Assembly (NCBI GenBank): GCA_037893225.1
Contig: JAZGUH010000208.1
Coordinates: 124,001-188,000, forward strand
Direction: 5' to 3'
DNA length: 64,000 nt
From: Hippasteria phrygiana
Taxonomy: Eukaryota > Echinodermata > Asteroidea > Valvatida > Goniasteridae
Shown: positions 20,955-36,000 of the stretch, piece after piece
Numbering within the stretch: the first letter of the stretch is position 1
How the letters are laid out: each line of letters opens with the position of its first letter
Made by a program: the position numbers and the translations under genes
Notes under the pieces: generated by a model
Databases searched by the model: none
Seen by the model: only the letters and a program-made list of their open reading frames with translations
Told to the model about the DNA's origin: nothing

Positions 20955-23900
20955 TTAAGCAGTCACAATGCAGTAAACGGAAGAACGCACACAGAGTTCA
21001 TGGGAAGAAATTTGTTGCGAGGTTTGAATTTTCTTAAAGAGTTCTAACGCTCTGAAGCTGGCGATGGTCTCAAATTGTTGCGCTAGATCTAAGCTACCCA
21101 TACTTGACCAAAAATTACTGGATTTGGTCAATATCCCGTTCAATTATGAACAGGGAAAGGAGGGGCGTTCATCTGAAAATTTGGCAAACGTTAAGCAGCC
21201 ACAATACAGTAAACGGGAGAACGCAAACAGAGTTCACGGGAAGAAATTTGTTGCGAGGTTTAAATTTTCTCGAAAAGTTATAACGCTGTAAAGCTGGCGA
21301 TGGTCTGAAATTGTTGCGCTAGATCTAAGCTATCCATACGTGTAAAAGTTACTGGATTTGGTCAATATCCCATTCAATTATGAAAAGGGAAATGAGGGGC
21401 GTTCATCTGAAAATGTGGCAAACGTTAAGCAGCCACAATGCAGTAAACAGGAGAACGCACACAGAGTTCACGGGAAGACATTTGTTGCGAGGTTTGAATT
21501 TTCTTGAAGAGTTCTAACGCTCTGAAGCTGGCGATAGTCTCAAATTGTTGCGCTAGATCTAAGCTACCCATACGTGTGAAAATTACTGGATTTGGTCAAT
21601 ATCCCGTTCAATTATGAACAGGGAAAGGAGGGGCGTTCATCTGAACATTTGGCAAACGTTAAGCAGCCACAATGCAGTAAACGGGAGAACGCAAACAGAG
21701 TTCACGGGAAGAAATTTGTTGCGAGGTTTAAATTTTCTCGAAAAGTTCTAACGCTGTAAAGCTGGCGATGGTCTCAAATTGTTGCGCTAGATCTAAGCTA
21801 TCCATACGTATAAAAGTTACTGGATTTGGTCAATATCCCATTCAATTATGAAAAGGGAAATGAGGGGCGTTCATCTGAAAATGTGGCAAACGTTAAGCAG
21901 TCACAATGTAGTAAACGGGAGAACGCACACAGAGTTCACGGGAAGAAATTTGTTGCGAGGTTTAAATTTTTTCGAAGAGTTCTAACGCTGTGAAGCTGGC
22001 GATGGTCTTAAATTGTTGCGCTGGATCTAAGCTACCCATACGTATAAAAGTTACTGGATTTGGTCAATATCCCATTCAATTATGAAAAGGGAAAGGAGGG
22101 GCGTTCATCTGAAAATGTGGCAAACGTTAAGCAGTCACAATGCAGTAAACGGAAGAACGCACACAGAGTTCACGGGAAGAAATTTGTTGCGAGGTTTAAA
22201 TTTTCTCGAAGAGTTCTAACGCTGTGAAGCTGGCGATGGTCTTAAATTGTTGCGCTGGATCTAAGCTACCCATACGTATAAAAGTTACTGGATTTGGTCA
22301 ATATCCCATTCAATTATGAAAAGGGAAATGAGGGGCGTTCATCTGAAAATGTGGCAAACGTTAAGCAGTCACAATGCAGTAAACGGAAGAACGCACACAG
22401 AGTTCATGGGAAGAAATTTGTTGCGAGGTTTGAATTTTCTTAAAGAGTTCTAACGCTCTGAAGCTGGCGATGGTCTCAAATTGTTGCGCTAGATCTAAGC
22501 TACCCATACTTGACCAAAAATTACTGGATTTGGTCAATATTCCGTTCAATTATGAACAGGGAAAGGAGGGGCGTTCATCTGAAAATTTGGCAAACGTTAA
22601 GCAGCCACAATACAGTAAACGGGAGAACGCAAACAGAGTTCACGGGAAGAAATTTGTTGCGAGGTTTAAATTTTCTCGAAAAGTTATAACGCTGTAAAGC
22701 TGGCGATGGTCTGAAATTGTTGCGCTAGATCTAAGCTATCCATACGTGTAAAAGTTACTGGATTTGGTCAATATCCCATTCAATTATGAAAAGGGAAATG
22801 AGGGGCGTTCATCTGAAAATGTGGCAAACGTTAAGCAGCCACAATGCAGTAAACAGGAGAACGCACACAGAGTTCACGGGAAGACATTTGTTGCGAGGTT
22901 TGAATTTTCTTGAAGAGTTCTAACGCTCTGAAGCTGGCGATAGTCTCAAATTGTTGCGCTAGATCTAAGCTACCCATACGTGTGAAAATTACTAGATTTG
23001 GTCAATATCCCGTTCAATTATGAACAGGGAAAGGAGGGGCGTTCATCTGAACATTTGGCAAACGTTAAGCAGCCACAATGCAGTAAACGGGAGAACGCAA
23101 ACAGAGTTCACGGGAAGAAATTTGTTGCGAGGTTTAAATTTTCTCGAAAAGTTCTAACGCTGTAAAGCTGGCGATGGTCTGAAATTGTTGCGCTAGATCT
23201 AAGCTATCCATACGTATAAAAGTTACTGGATTTGGTCAATATCCCATTCAATTATGAAAAGGGAAATGAGGGGCGTTCATCTGAAAATGTGGCAAACGTT
23301 AAGCAGTCACAATGTAGTAAACGGGAGAACGCACACAGAGTTCACGGGAAGAAATTTGTTGCGAGGTTTAAATTTTCTCGAAGAGTTCTAACGCTGTGAA
23401 GCTGGCGATGGTCTTAAATTGTTGCGCTGGATCTAAGCTACCCATACGTATAAAAGTTACTGGATTTGGTCAATATCCCATTCAATTATGAAAAGGGAAA
23501 GGAGGGGCGTTCATCTGAAAATGTGGCAAACGTTAAGCAGTCACAATGCAGTAAACGGAAGAACGCACACAGAGTTCACGGGAAGAAATTTGTTGCGAGG
23601 TTTGAATTTTCTTGAAGAGTTCTAACGCTGTGAAGCTGGCGATGGTCTCAAATTGTTGCGCTATATCTAAGCTACCCACAGGTGTAAAAATGACTGGATT
23701 TGGTCAATATACCATTCAATTATGAACAGGAAAAGGAGGGGCGTTCATCTGAAAATGTGGCAAACGTTAAGCAGTCACAATGCAGTAAACGGAAGAACGC
23801 ACACAGAGTTCACGGGAAGAAATTTGTTGCGAGGTTTAAATTTTCTCGAAGAGTTCTAACGCTGTGAAGCTGGCGATGGTCTTAAATTGTTGCGCTGGAT

Positions 23901-24670
23901 CTAAGCTACCCATACGTATAAAAGTTACTGGATTTGGTCAATATCCCATTCAATTATGAAAAGGGAAATGAGGGGCGTTCATCTGAAAATGTGGCAAACG
24001 TTAAGCAGTCACAATGCAGTAAACGGAAGAACGCACACAGAGTTCATGGGAAGAAATTTGTTGCGAGGTTTGAATTTTCTTAAAGAGTTCTAACGCTCTG
24101 AAGCTGGCGATGGTCTCAAATTGTTGCGCTAGATCTAAGCTACCCATACTTGACCAAAAATTACTGGATTTGGTCAATATCCCGTTCAATTATGAACAGG
24201 GAAAGGAGGGGCGTTCATCTGAACATTTGGCAAACGTTAAGCAGCCACAATGCAGTAAACGGGAGAACGCAAACAGAGTTCACGGGAAGAAATTTGTTGC
24301 GAGGTTTAAATTTTCTCGAAAAGTTCTAACGCTGTAAAGCTGGCGATGGTCTCAAATTGTTGCGCTAGATCTAAGCTATCCATACGTATAAAAGTTACTG
24401 GATTTGGTCAATATCCCATTCAATTATGAAAAGGGAAATGAGGGGCGTTCATCTGAAAATGTGGCAAACGTTAAGCAGTCACAATGTAGTAAACGGGAGA
24501 ACGCACACAGAGTTCACGGGAAGAAATTTGTTGCGAGGTTTAAATTTTCTCGAAGAGTTCTAACGCTGTGAAGCTGGCGATGGTCTTAAATTGTTGCGCT
24601 GGATCTAAGCTACCCATACGTATAAAAGTTACTGGATTTGGTCAATATCCCATTCAATTATGAAAAGGGA
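20955..24670. repeat. Higher-order repeat of 3984 bp, copy B (one monomer short at its end)
   Basis: Repeats 16971-20686 at offset 3984, with markers at 21104, 22510 and 24150. Private substitutions are a TTTTTTCGAAG change near 21967, CAATATTCCG near 22538 and ACTAGATTT near 22992. Copy B then skips one monomer relative to copy A: the next marker is at 24854 instead of 25088. Confidence 0.88.
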
Positions 24671-27048
24671 AATGAGGGGCGTTCATCTGAAAATGTGGCA
24701 AACGTTAAGCAGTCACAATGCAGTAAACGGAAGAACGCACACAGAGTTCATGGGAAGAAATTTGTTGCGAGGTTTGAATTTTCTTAAAGAGTTCTAACGC
24801 TCTGAAGCTGGCGATGGTCTCAAATTGTTGCGCTAGATCTAAGCTACCCATACTTGACCAAAAATTACTGGATTTGGTCAATATCCCGTTCAATTATGAA
24901 CAGGGAAAGGAGGGGCGTTCATCTGAAAATTTGGCAAACGTTAAGCAGCCACAATACAGTAAACGGGAGAACGCAAACAGAGTTCACGGGAAGAAATTTG
25001 TTGCGAGGTTTAAATTTTCTCGAAAAGTTATAACGCTGTAAAGCTGGCGATGGTCTGAAATTGTTGCGCTAGATCTAAGCTATCCATACGTGTAAAAGTT
25101 ACTGGATTTGGTCAATATCCCATTCAATTATGAAAAGGGAAATGAGGGGCGTTCATCTGAAAATGTGGCAAACGTTAAGCAGCCACAATGCAGTAAACAG
25201 GAGAACGCACACAGAGTTCACGGGAAGACATTTGTTGCGAGGTTTGAATTTTCTTGAAGAGTTCTAACGCTCTGAAGCTGGCGATAGTCTCAAATTGTTG
25301 CGCTAGATCTAAGCTACCCATACGTGTGAAAATTACTGGATTTCGTCAATATCCCGTTCAATTATGAACAGGGAAAGGAGGGGCGTTCATCTGAACATTT
25401 GGCAAACGTTAAGCAGCCACAATGCAGTAAACGGGAGAACGCAAACAGAGTTCACGGGAAGACATTTGTTGCGAGGTTTGAATTTTCTTGAAGAGTTCTA
25501 ACGCTCTGAAGCTGGCGATGGTCTCAAATTGTTGCGCTAGATCTAAGCTACCCATACTTGACCAAAAATTACTGGATTTGGTCAATATCCCGTTCAATTA
25601 TGAACAGGGAAAGGAGGGGCGTTCATCTGAAAATTTGGCAAACGTTAAGCAGCCACAATACAGTAAACGGGAGAACGCAAACAGAGTTCACGGGAAGAAA
25701 TTTGTTGCGAGGTTTAAATTTTCTCGAAAAGTTATAACGCTGTAAAGCTGGCGATGGTCTGAAATTGTTGCGCTAGATCTAAGCTATCCATACGTGTAAA
25801 AGTTACTGGATTTGGTCAATATCCCATTCAATTATGAAAAGGGAAATGAGGGGCGTTCATCTGAAAATGTGGCAAACGTTAAGCAGCCACAATGCAGTAA
25901 ACAGGAGAACGCACACAGAGTTCACGGGAAGACATTTGTTGCGAGGTTTGAATTTTCTTGAAGAGTTCTAACGCTCTGAAGCTGGCGATAGTCTCAAATT
26001 GTTGCGCTAGATCTAAGCTACCCATACGTGTGAAAATTACTGGATTTGGTCAATATCCCGTTCAATTATGAACAGGGAAAGGAGGGGCGTTCATCTGAAC
26101 ATTTGGCAAACGTTAAGCAGCCACAATGCAGTAAACGGGAGAACGCAAACAGAGTTCACGGGAAGAAATTTGTTGAGAGGTTTAAATTTTCTCGAAAAGT
26201 TCTAACGCTGTAAAGCTGGCGATGGTCTGAAATTGTTGCGCTAGATCTAAGCTATCCATACGTATAAAAGTTACTGGATTTGGTCAATATCCCATTCAAT
26301 TATGAAAAGGGAAATGAGGGGCGTTCATCTGAAAATGTGGCAAACGTTAAGCAGTCACAATGTAGTAAACGGGAGAACGCACACAGAGTTCACGGGAAGA
26401 AATTTGTTGCGAGGTTTAAATTTTCTCGAAGAGTTCTAACGCTGTGAAGCTGGCGATGGTCTTAAATTGTTGCGCTGGATCTAAGCTACCCATACGTATA
26501 AAAGTTACTGGATTTGGTCAATATCCCATTCAATTATGAAAAGGGAAAGGAGGGGCGTTCATCTGAAAATGTGGCAAACGTTAAGCAGTCACAATGCAGT
26601 AAACGGAAGAACGCACACAGAGTTCACGGGAAGAAATTTGTTGCGAGGTTTGAATTTTCTTGAAGAGTTCTAACGCTGTGAAGCTGGCGATGGTCTCAAA
26701 TTGTTGCGCTATATCTAAGCTACCCACAGGTGTAAAAATGACTGGATTTGGTCAATATACCATTCAATTATGAACAGGAAAAGGAGGGGCGTTCATCTGA
26801 AAATGTGGCAAACGTTAAGCAGTCACAATGCAGTAAACGGAAGAACGCACACAGAGTTCACGGGAAGAAATTTGTTGCGAGGTTTAAATTTTCTCGAAGA
26901 GTTCTAACGCTGTGAAGCTGGCGATGGTCTTAAATTGTTGCGCTGGATCTAAGCTACCCATACGTATAAAAGTTACTGGATTTGGTCAATATCCCATTCA
27001 ATTATGAAAAGGGAAATGAGGGGCGTTCATCTGAAAATGTGGCAAACG
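24001..27048. repeat. Higher-order repeat of 3048 bp (13 monomers), copy 1
   Basis: Sub-blocks of 3, 3 and 7 monomers (704, 704 and 1640 bp), with markers at 24150, 24854 and 25558. It overlaps the end of the preceding 3984-bp unit, so the two periodicities are nested. It carries TGTTGAGAGG at 26171, which is shared with the next copy, and TTTCGTCAAT near 25341, which is not. Confidence 0.9.
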
Positions 27049-30000
27049 TTAAGCAGTCACAATGCAGTAAACGGAAGAACGCACACAGAGTTCATGGGAA
27101 GAAATTTGTTGCGAGGTTTGAATTTTCTTAAAGAGTTCTAACGCTCTGAAGCTGGCGATGGTCTCAAATTGTTGCGCTAGATCTAAGCTACCCATACTTG
27201 ACCAAAAATTACTGGATTTGGTCAATATCCCGTTCAATTATGAACAGGGAAAGGAGGGGCGTTCATCTGAACATTTGGCAAACGTTAAGCAGCCACAATG
27301 CAGTAAACGGGAGAACGCAAACAGAGTTCACGGGAAGAAATTTGTTGCGAGGTTTAAATTTTCTCGAAAAGTTCTAACGCTGTAAAGCTGGCGATGGTCT
27401 CAAATTGTTGCGCTAGATCTAAGCTATCCATACGTATAAAAGTTACTGGATTTGGTCAATATCCCATTCAATTATGAAAAGGGAAATGAGGGGCGTTCAT
27501 CTGAAAATGTGGCAAACGTTAAGCAGTCACAATGTAGTAAACGGGAGAACGCACACAGAGTTCACGGGAAGAAATTTGTTGCGAGGTTTAAATTTTCTCG
27601 AAGAGTTCTAACGCTGTGAAGCTGGCGATGGTCTTAAATTGTTGCGCTGGATCTAAGCTACCCATACGTATAAAAGTTACTGGATTTGGTCAATATCCCA
27701 TTCAATTATGAAAAGGGAAATGAGGGGCGTTCATCTGAAAATGTGGCAAACGTTAAGCAGTCACAATGCAGTAAACGGAAGAACGCACACAGAGTTCATG
27801 GGAAGAAATTTGTTGCGAGGTTTGAATTTTCTTAAAGAGTTCTAACGCTCTGAAGCTGGCGATGGTCTCAAATTGTTGCGCTAGATCTAAGCTACCCATA
27901 CTTGACCAAAAATTACTGGATTTGGTCAATATCCCGTTCAATTATGAACAGGGAAAGGAGGGGCGTTCATCTGAAAATTTGGCAAACGTTAAGCAGCCAC
28001 AATACAGTAAACGGGAGAACGCAAACAGAGTTCACGGGAAGAAATTTGTTGCGAGGTTTAAATTTTCTCGAAAAGTTATAACGCTGTAAAGCTGGCGATG
28101 GTCTGAAATTGTTGCGCTAGATCTAAGCTATCCATACGTGTAAAAGTTACTGGATTTGGTCAATATCCCATTCAATTATGAAAAGGGAAATGAGGGGCGT
28201 TCATCTGAAAATGTGGCAAACGTTAAGCAGCCACAATGCAGTAAACAGGAGAACGCACACAGAGTTCACGGGAAGACATTTGTTGCGAGGTTTGAATTTT
28301 CTTGAAGAGTTCTAACGCTCTGAAGCTGGCGATAGTCTCAAATTGTTGCGCTAGATCTAAGCTACCCATACGTGTGAAAATTACTGGATTTGGTCAATAT
28401 CCCGTTCAATTATGAACAGGGAAAGGAGGGGCGTTCATCTGAACATTTGGCAAACGTTAAGCAGCCACAATGCAGTAAACGGGAGAACGCAAACAGAGTT
28501 CACGGGAAGACATTTGTTGCGAGGTTTGAATTTTCTTGAAGAGTTCTAACGCTCTGAAGCTGGCGATGGTCTCAAATTGTTGCGCTAGATCTAAGCTACC
28601 CATACTTGACCAAAAATTACTGGATTTGGTCAATATCCCGTTCAATTATGAACAGGGAAAGGAGGGGCGTTCATCTGAAAATTTGGCAAACGTTAAGCAG
28701 CCACAATACAGTAAACGGGAGAACGCAAACAGAGTTCACGGGAAGAAATTTGTTGCGAGGTTTAAATTTTCTCGAAAAGTTATAACGCTGTAAAGCTGGC
28801 GATGGTCTGAAATTGTTGCGCTAGATCTAAGCTATCCATACGTGTAAAAGTTACTGGATTTGGTCAATATCCCATTCAATTATGAAAAGGGAAATGAGGG
28901 GCGTTCATCTGAAAATGTGGCAAACGTTAAGCAGCCACAATGCAGTAAACAGGAGAACGCACACAGAGTTCACGGGAAGACATTTGTTGCGAGGTTTGAA
29001 TTTTCTTGAAGAGTTCTAACGCTCTGAAGCTGGCGATAGTCTCAAATTGTTGCGCTAGATCTAAGCTACCCATACGTGTGAAAATTACTGGATTTGGTCA
29101 ATATCCCGTTCAATTATGAACAGGGAAAGGAGGGGCGTTCATCTGAACATTTGGCAAACGTTAAGCAGCCACAATGCAGTAAACGGGAGAACGCAAACAG
29201 AGTTCACGGGAAGAAATTTGTTGAGAGGTTTAAATTTTCTCGAAAAGTTCTAACGCTGTAAAGCTGGCGATGGTCTGAAATTGTTGCGCTAGATCTAAGC
29301 TATCCATACGTATAAAAGTTACTGGATTTGGTCAATATCCCATTCAATTATGAAAAGGGAAATGAGGGGCGTTCATCTGAAAATGTGGCAAACGTTAAGC
29401 AGTCACAATGTAGTAAACGGGAGAACGCACACAGAGTTCACGGGAAGAAATTTGTTGCGAGGTTTAAATTTTCTCGAAGAGTTCTAACGCTGTGAAGCTG
29501 GCGATGGTCTTAAATTGTTGCGCTGGATCTAAGCTACCCATACGTATAAAAGTTACTGGATTTGGTCAATATCCCATTCAATTATGAAAAGGGAAAGGAG
29601 GGGCGTTCATCTGAAAATGTGGCAAACGTTAAGCAGTCACAATGCAGTAAACGGAAGAACGCACACAGAGTTCACGGGAAGAAATTTGTTGCGAGGTTTG
29701 AATTTTCTTGAAGAGTTCTAACGCTGTGAAGCTGGCGATGGTCTCAAATTGTTGCGCTATATCTAAGCTACCCACAGGTGTAAAAATGACTGGATTTGGT
29801 CAATATACCATTCAATTATGAACAGGAAAAGGAGGGGCGTTCATCTGAAAATGTGGCAAACGTTAAGCAGTCACAATGCAGTAAACGGAAGAACGCACAC
29901 AGAGTTCACGGGAAGAAATTTGTTGCGAGGTTTAAATTTTCTCGAAGAGTTCTAACGCTGTGAAGCTGGCGATGGTCTTAAATTGTTGCGCTGGATCTAA

Positions 30001-30096
30001 GCTACCCATACGTATAAAAGTTACTGGATTTGGTCAATATCCCATTCAATTATGAAAAGGGAAATGAGGGGCGTTCATCTGAAAATGTGGCAAACG
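27049..30096. repeat. Higher-order repeat of 3048 bp, copy 2
   Basis: Exact-period repeat of 24001-27048, with markers at 27198, 27902 and 28606. It shares the rare TGTTGAGAGG change (29219, offset exactly 3048). Very few differences were seen by eye, so the duplication is probably recent. Confidence 0.92.
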
Positions 30097-33000
30097 TTAA
30101 GCAGTCACAATGCAGTAAACGGAAGAACGCACACAGAGTTCATGGGAAGAAATTTGTTGCGAGGTTTGAATTTTCTTAAAGAGTTCTAACGCTCTGAAGC
30201 TGGCGATGGTCTCAAATTGTTGCGCTAGATCTAAGCTACCCATACTTGACCAAAAATTACTGGATTTGGTCAATATCCCGTTCAATTATGAACAGGGAAA
30301 GGAGGGGCGTTCATCTGAACATTTGGCAAACGTTAAGCAGCCACAATGCAGTAAACGGGAGAACGCAAACAGAGTTCACGGGAAGAAATTTGTTGCGAGG
30401 TTTAAATTTTCTCGAAAAGTTCTAACGCTGTAAAGCTGGCGATGGTCTCAAATTGTTGCGCTAGATCTAAGCTATCCATACGTATAAAAGTTACTGGATT
30501 TGGTCAATATCCCATTCAATTATGAAAAGGGAAATGAGGGGCGTTCATCTGAAAATGTGGCAAACGTTAAGCAGTCACAATGTAGTAAACGGGAGAACGC
30601 ACACAGAGTTCACGGGAAGAAATTTGTTGCGAGGTTTAAATTTTCTCGAAGAGTTCTAACGCTGTGAAGCTGGCGATGGTCTTAAATTGTTGCGCTGGAT
30701 CTAAGCTACCCATACGTATAAAAGTTACTGGATTTGGTCAATATCCCATTCAATTATGAAAAGGGAAAGGAGGGGCGTTCATCTGAAAATGTGGCAAACG
30801 TTAAGCAGTCACAATGCAGTAAACGGAAGAACGCACACAGAGTTCACGGGAAGAAATTTGTTGCGAGGTTTAAATTTTCTCGAAGAGTTCTAACGCTGTG
30901 AAGCTGGCGATGGTCTTAAATTGTTGCGCTGGATCTAAGCTACCCATACGTATAAAAGTTACTGGATTTGGTCAATATCCCATTCAATTATGAAAAGGGA
31001 AATGAGGGGCGTTCATCTGAAAATGTGGCAAACGTTAAGCAGTCACAATGCAGTAAACGGAAGAACGCACACAGAGTTCATGGGAAGAAATTTGTTGCGA
31101 GGTTTGAATTTTCTTAAAGAGTTCTAACGCTCTGAAGCTGGCGATGGTCTCAAATTGTTGCGCTAGATCTAAGCTACCCATACTTGACCAAAAATTACTG
31201 GATTTGGTCAATATCCCGTTCAATTATGAACAGGGAAAGGAGGGGCGTTCATCTGAAAATTTGGCAAACGTTAAGCAGCCACAATACAGTAAACGGGAGA
31301 ACGCAAACAGAGTTCACGGGAAGAAATTTGTTGCGAGGTTTAAATTTTCTCGAAAAGTTATAACGCTGTAAAGCTGGCGATGGTCTGAAATTGTTGCGCT
31401 AGATCTAAGCTATCCATACGTGTAAAAGTTACTGGATTTGGTCAATATCCCATTCAATTATGAAAAGGGAAATGAGGGGCGTTCATCTGAAAATGTGGCA
31501 AACGTTAAGCAGCCACAATGCAGTAAACAGGAGAACGCACACAGAGTTCACGGGAAGACATTTGTTGCGAGGTTTGAATTTTCTTGAAGAGTTCTAACGC
31601 TCTGAAGCTGGCGATAGTCTCAAATTGTTGCGCTAGATCTAAGCTACCCATATGTGTGAAAATTACTGGATTTGGTCAATATCCCGTTCAATTATGAACA
31701 GGGAAAGGAGGGGCGTTCATCTGAACATTTGGCAAACGTTAAGCAGCCACAATGCAGTAAACGGGAGAACGCAAACAGAGTTCACGGGAAGAAATTTGTT
31801 GCGAGGTTTAAATTTTCTCGAAAAGTTCTAACGCTGTAAAGCTGGCGATGGTCTGAAATTGTTGCGCTAGATCTAAGCTATCCATACGTATAAAAGTTAC
31901 TGGATTTGGTCAATATCCCATTCAATTATGAAAAGGGAAATGAGGGGCGTTCATCTGAAAATGTGGCAAACGTTAAGCAGTCACAATGTAGTAAACGGGA
32001 GAACGCACACAGAGTTCACGGGAAGAAATTTGTTGCGAGGTTTAAATTTTCTCGAAGAGTTCTAACGCTGTGAAGCTGGCGATGGTCTTAAATTGTTGCG
32101 CTGGATCTAAGCTACCCATACGTATAAAAGTTACTGGATTTGGTCAATATCCCATTCAATTATGAAAAGGGAAAGGAGGGGCGTTCATCTGAAAATGTGG
32201 CAAACGTTAAGCAGTCACAATGCAGTAAACGGAAGAACGCACACAGAGTTCACGGGAAGAAATTTGTTGCGAGGTTTGAATTTTCTTGAAGAGTTCTAAC
32301 GCTGTGAAGCTGGCGATGGTCTCAAATTGTTGCGCTATATCTAAGCTACCCACAGGTGTAAAAATGACTGGATTTGGTCAATATACCATTCAATTATGAA
32401 CAGGAAAAGGAGGGGCGTTCATCTGAAAATGTGGCAAACGTTAAGCAGTCACAATGCAGTAAACGGAGGAACGCACACAGAGTTCACGGGAAGAAATTTG
32501 TTGCGAGGTTTAAATTTTCTCGAAGAGTTCTAACGCTGTGAAGCTGGCGATGGTCTTAAATTGTTGCGCTGGATCTAAGCTACCCATACGTATAAAAGTT
32601 ACTGGATTTGGTCAATATCCCATTCAATTATGAAAAGGGAAATGAGGGGCGTTCATCTGAAAATGTGGCAAACGTTAAGCAGTCACAATGCAGTAAACGG
32701 AAGAACGCACACAGAGTTCATGGGAAGAAATTTGTTGCGAGGTTTGAATTTTCTTAAAGAGTTCTAACGCTCTGAAGCTGGCGATGGTCTCAAATTGTTG
32801 CGCTAGATCTAAGCTACCCATACTTGACCAAAAATTACTGGATTTGGTCAATATCCCGTTCAATTATGAACAGGGAAAGGAGGGGCGTTCATCTGAAAAT
32901 TTGGCAAACGTTAAGCAGCCACAATACAGTAAACGGGAGAACGCAAACAGAGTTCACGGGAAGAAATTTGTTGCGAGGTTTAAATTTTCTCGAAAAGTTA

Positions 33001-36000
33001 TAACGCTGTAAAGCTGGCGATGGTCTGAAATTGTTGCGCTAGATCTAAGCTATCCATACGTGTAAAAGTTACTGGATTTGGTCAATATCCCATTCAATTA
33101 TGAAAAGGGAAATGAGGGGCGTTCATCTGAAAATGTGGCAAACGTTAAGCAGCCCCAATGCAGTAAACAGGAGAACGCACACAGAGTTCACGGGAAGACA
33201 TTTGTTGCGAGGTTTGAATTTTCTTGAAGAGTTCTAACGCTCTGAAGCTGGCGATAGTCTCAAATTGTTGCGCTAGATCTAAGCTACCCATACGTGTGAA
33301 AATTACTGGATTTGGTCAATATCCCGTTCAATTATGAACAGGGAAAGGAGGGGCGTTCATCTGAACATTTGGCAAACGTTAAGCAGCCACAATGCAGTAA
33401 ACGGGAGAACGCAAACAGAGTTCACGGGAAGAAATTTGTTGCGAGGTTTAAATTTTCTCGAAAAGTTCTAACGCTGTAAAGCTGGCGATGGTCTCAAATT
33501 GTTGCGCTAGATCTAAGCTATCCATACGTATAAAAGTTACTGGATTTGGTCAATATCCCATTCAATTATGAAAAGGGAAATGGGGGGCGTTCATCTGAAA
33601 ATGTGGCAAACGTTAAGCAGTCACAATGTAGTAAACGGGAGAACGCACACAGAGTTCACGGGAAGAAATTTGTTGCGAGGTTTAAATTTTCTCGAAGAGT
33701 TCTAACGCTGTGAAGCTGGCGATGGTCTTAAATTGTTGCGCTGGATCTAAGCTACCCATACGTATAAAAGTTACTGGATTTGGTCAATATCCCATTCAAT
33801 TATGAAAAGGGAAAGGAGGGGCGTTCATCTGAAAATGTGGCAAACGTTAAGCAGTCACAATGCAGTAAACGGAAGAACGCACACAGAGTTCACGGGAAGA
33901 AATTTGTTGCGAGGTTTAAATTTTCTCGAAGAGTTCTAACGCTGTGAAGCTGGCGATGGTCTTAAATTGTTGCGCTGGATCTAAGCTACCCATACGTATA
34001 AAAGTTACTGGATTTGGTCAATATCCCATTCAATTATGAAAAGGGAAATGAGGGGCGTTCATCTGAAAATGTGGCAAACGTTAAGCAGTCACAATGCAGT
34101 AAACGGAAGAACGCACACAGAGTTCATGGGAAGAAATTTGTTGCGAGGTTTGAATTTTCTTAAAGAGTTCTAACGCTCTGAAGCTGGCGATGGTCTCAAA
34201 TTGTTGCGCTAGATCTAAGCTACCCATACTTGACCAAAAATTACTGGATTTGGTCAATATCCCGTTCAATTATGAACAGGGAAAGGAGGGGCGTTCATCT
34301 GAAAATTTGGCAAACGTTAAGCAGCCACAATACAGTAAACGGGAGAACGCAAACAGAGTTCACGGGAAGAAATTTGTTGCGAGGTTTAAATTTTCTCGAA
34401 AAGTTATAACGCTGTAAAGCTGGCGATGGTCTGAAATTGTTGCGCTAGATCTAAGCTATCCATACGTGTAAAAGTTACTGGATTTGGTCAATATCCCATT
34501 CAATTATGAAAAGGGAAATGAGGGGCGTTCATCTGAAAATGTGGCAAACGTTAAGCAGCCACAATGCAGTAAACAGGAGAACGCACACAGAGTTCACGGG
34601 AAGACATTTGTTGCGAGGTTTGAATTTTCTTGAAGAGTTCTAACGCTCTGAAGCTGGCGATAGTCTCAAATTGTTGCGCTAGATCTAAGCTACCCATACG
34701 TGTGAAAATTACTGGATTTGGTCAATATCCCGTTCAATTATGAACAGGGAAAGGAGGGGCGTTCATCTGAACATTTGGCAAACGTTAAGCAGCCACAATG
34801 CAGTAAACGGGAGAACGCAAACAGAGTTCACGGGAAGAAATTTGTTGCGAGGTTTAAATTTTCTCGAAAAGTTATAACGCTGTAAAGCTGGCGATGGTCT
34901 GAAATTGTTGCGCTAGATCTAAGCTATCCATACGTGTAAAAGTTACTGGATTTGGTCAATATCCCATTCAATTATGAAAAGGGAAATGAGGGGCGTTCAT
35001 CTGAAAATGTGGCAAACGTTAAGCAGCCCCAATGCAGTAAACAGGAGAACGCACACAGAGTTCACGGGAAGACATTTGTTGCGAGGTTTGAATTTTCTTG
35101 AAGAGTTCTAACGCTCTGAAGCTGGCGATAGTCTCAAATTGTTGCGCTAGATCTAAGCTACCCATACGTGTGAAAATTACTGGATTTGGTCAATATCCCG
35201 TTCAATTATGAACAGGGAAAGGAGGGGCGTTCATCTGAACATTTGGCAAACGTTAAGCAGCCACAATGCAGTAAACGGGAGAACGCAAACAGAGTTCACG
35301 GGAAGAAATTTGTTGCGAGGTTTAAATTTTCTCGAAAAGTTCTAACGCTGTAAAGCTGGCGATGGTCTCAAATTGTTGCGCTAGATCTAAGCTATCCATA
35401 CGTATAAAAGTTACTGGATTTGGTCAATATCCCATTCAATTATGAAAAGGGAAAGGAGGGGCGTTCATCTGAAAATGTGGCAAACGTTAAGCAGTCACAA
35501 TGTAGTAAACGGGAGAACGCACACAGAGTTCACGGGAAGAAATTTGTTGCGAGGTTTAAATTTTCTCGAAGAGTTCTAACGCTGTGAAGCTGGCGATGGT
35601 CTTAAATTGTTGCGCTGGATCTAAGCTACCCATACGTATAAAAGTTACTGGATTTGGTCAATATCCCATTCAATTATGAAAAGGGAAAGGAGGGGCGTTC
35701 ATCTGAAAATGTGGCAAACGTTAAGCAGTCACAATGCAGTAAACGGAAGAACGCACACAGAGTTCACGGGAAGAAATTTGTTGCGAGGTTTAAATTTTCT
35801 CGAAGAGTTCTAACGCTGTGAAGCTGGCGATGGTCTTAAATTGTTGCGCTGGATCTAAGCTACCCATACGTATAAAAGTTACTGGATTTGGTCAATATCC
35901 CATTCAATTATGAAAAGGGAAATGAGGGGCGTTCATCTGAAAATGTGGCAAACGTTAAGCAGTCACAATGCAGTAAACGGAAGAACGCACACAGAGTTCA

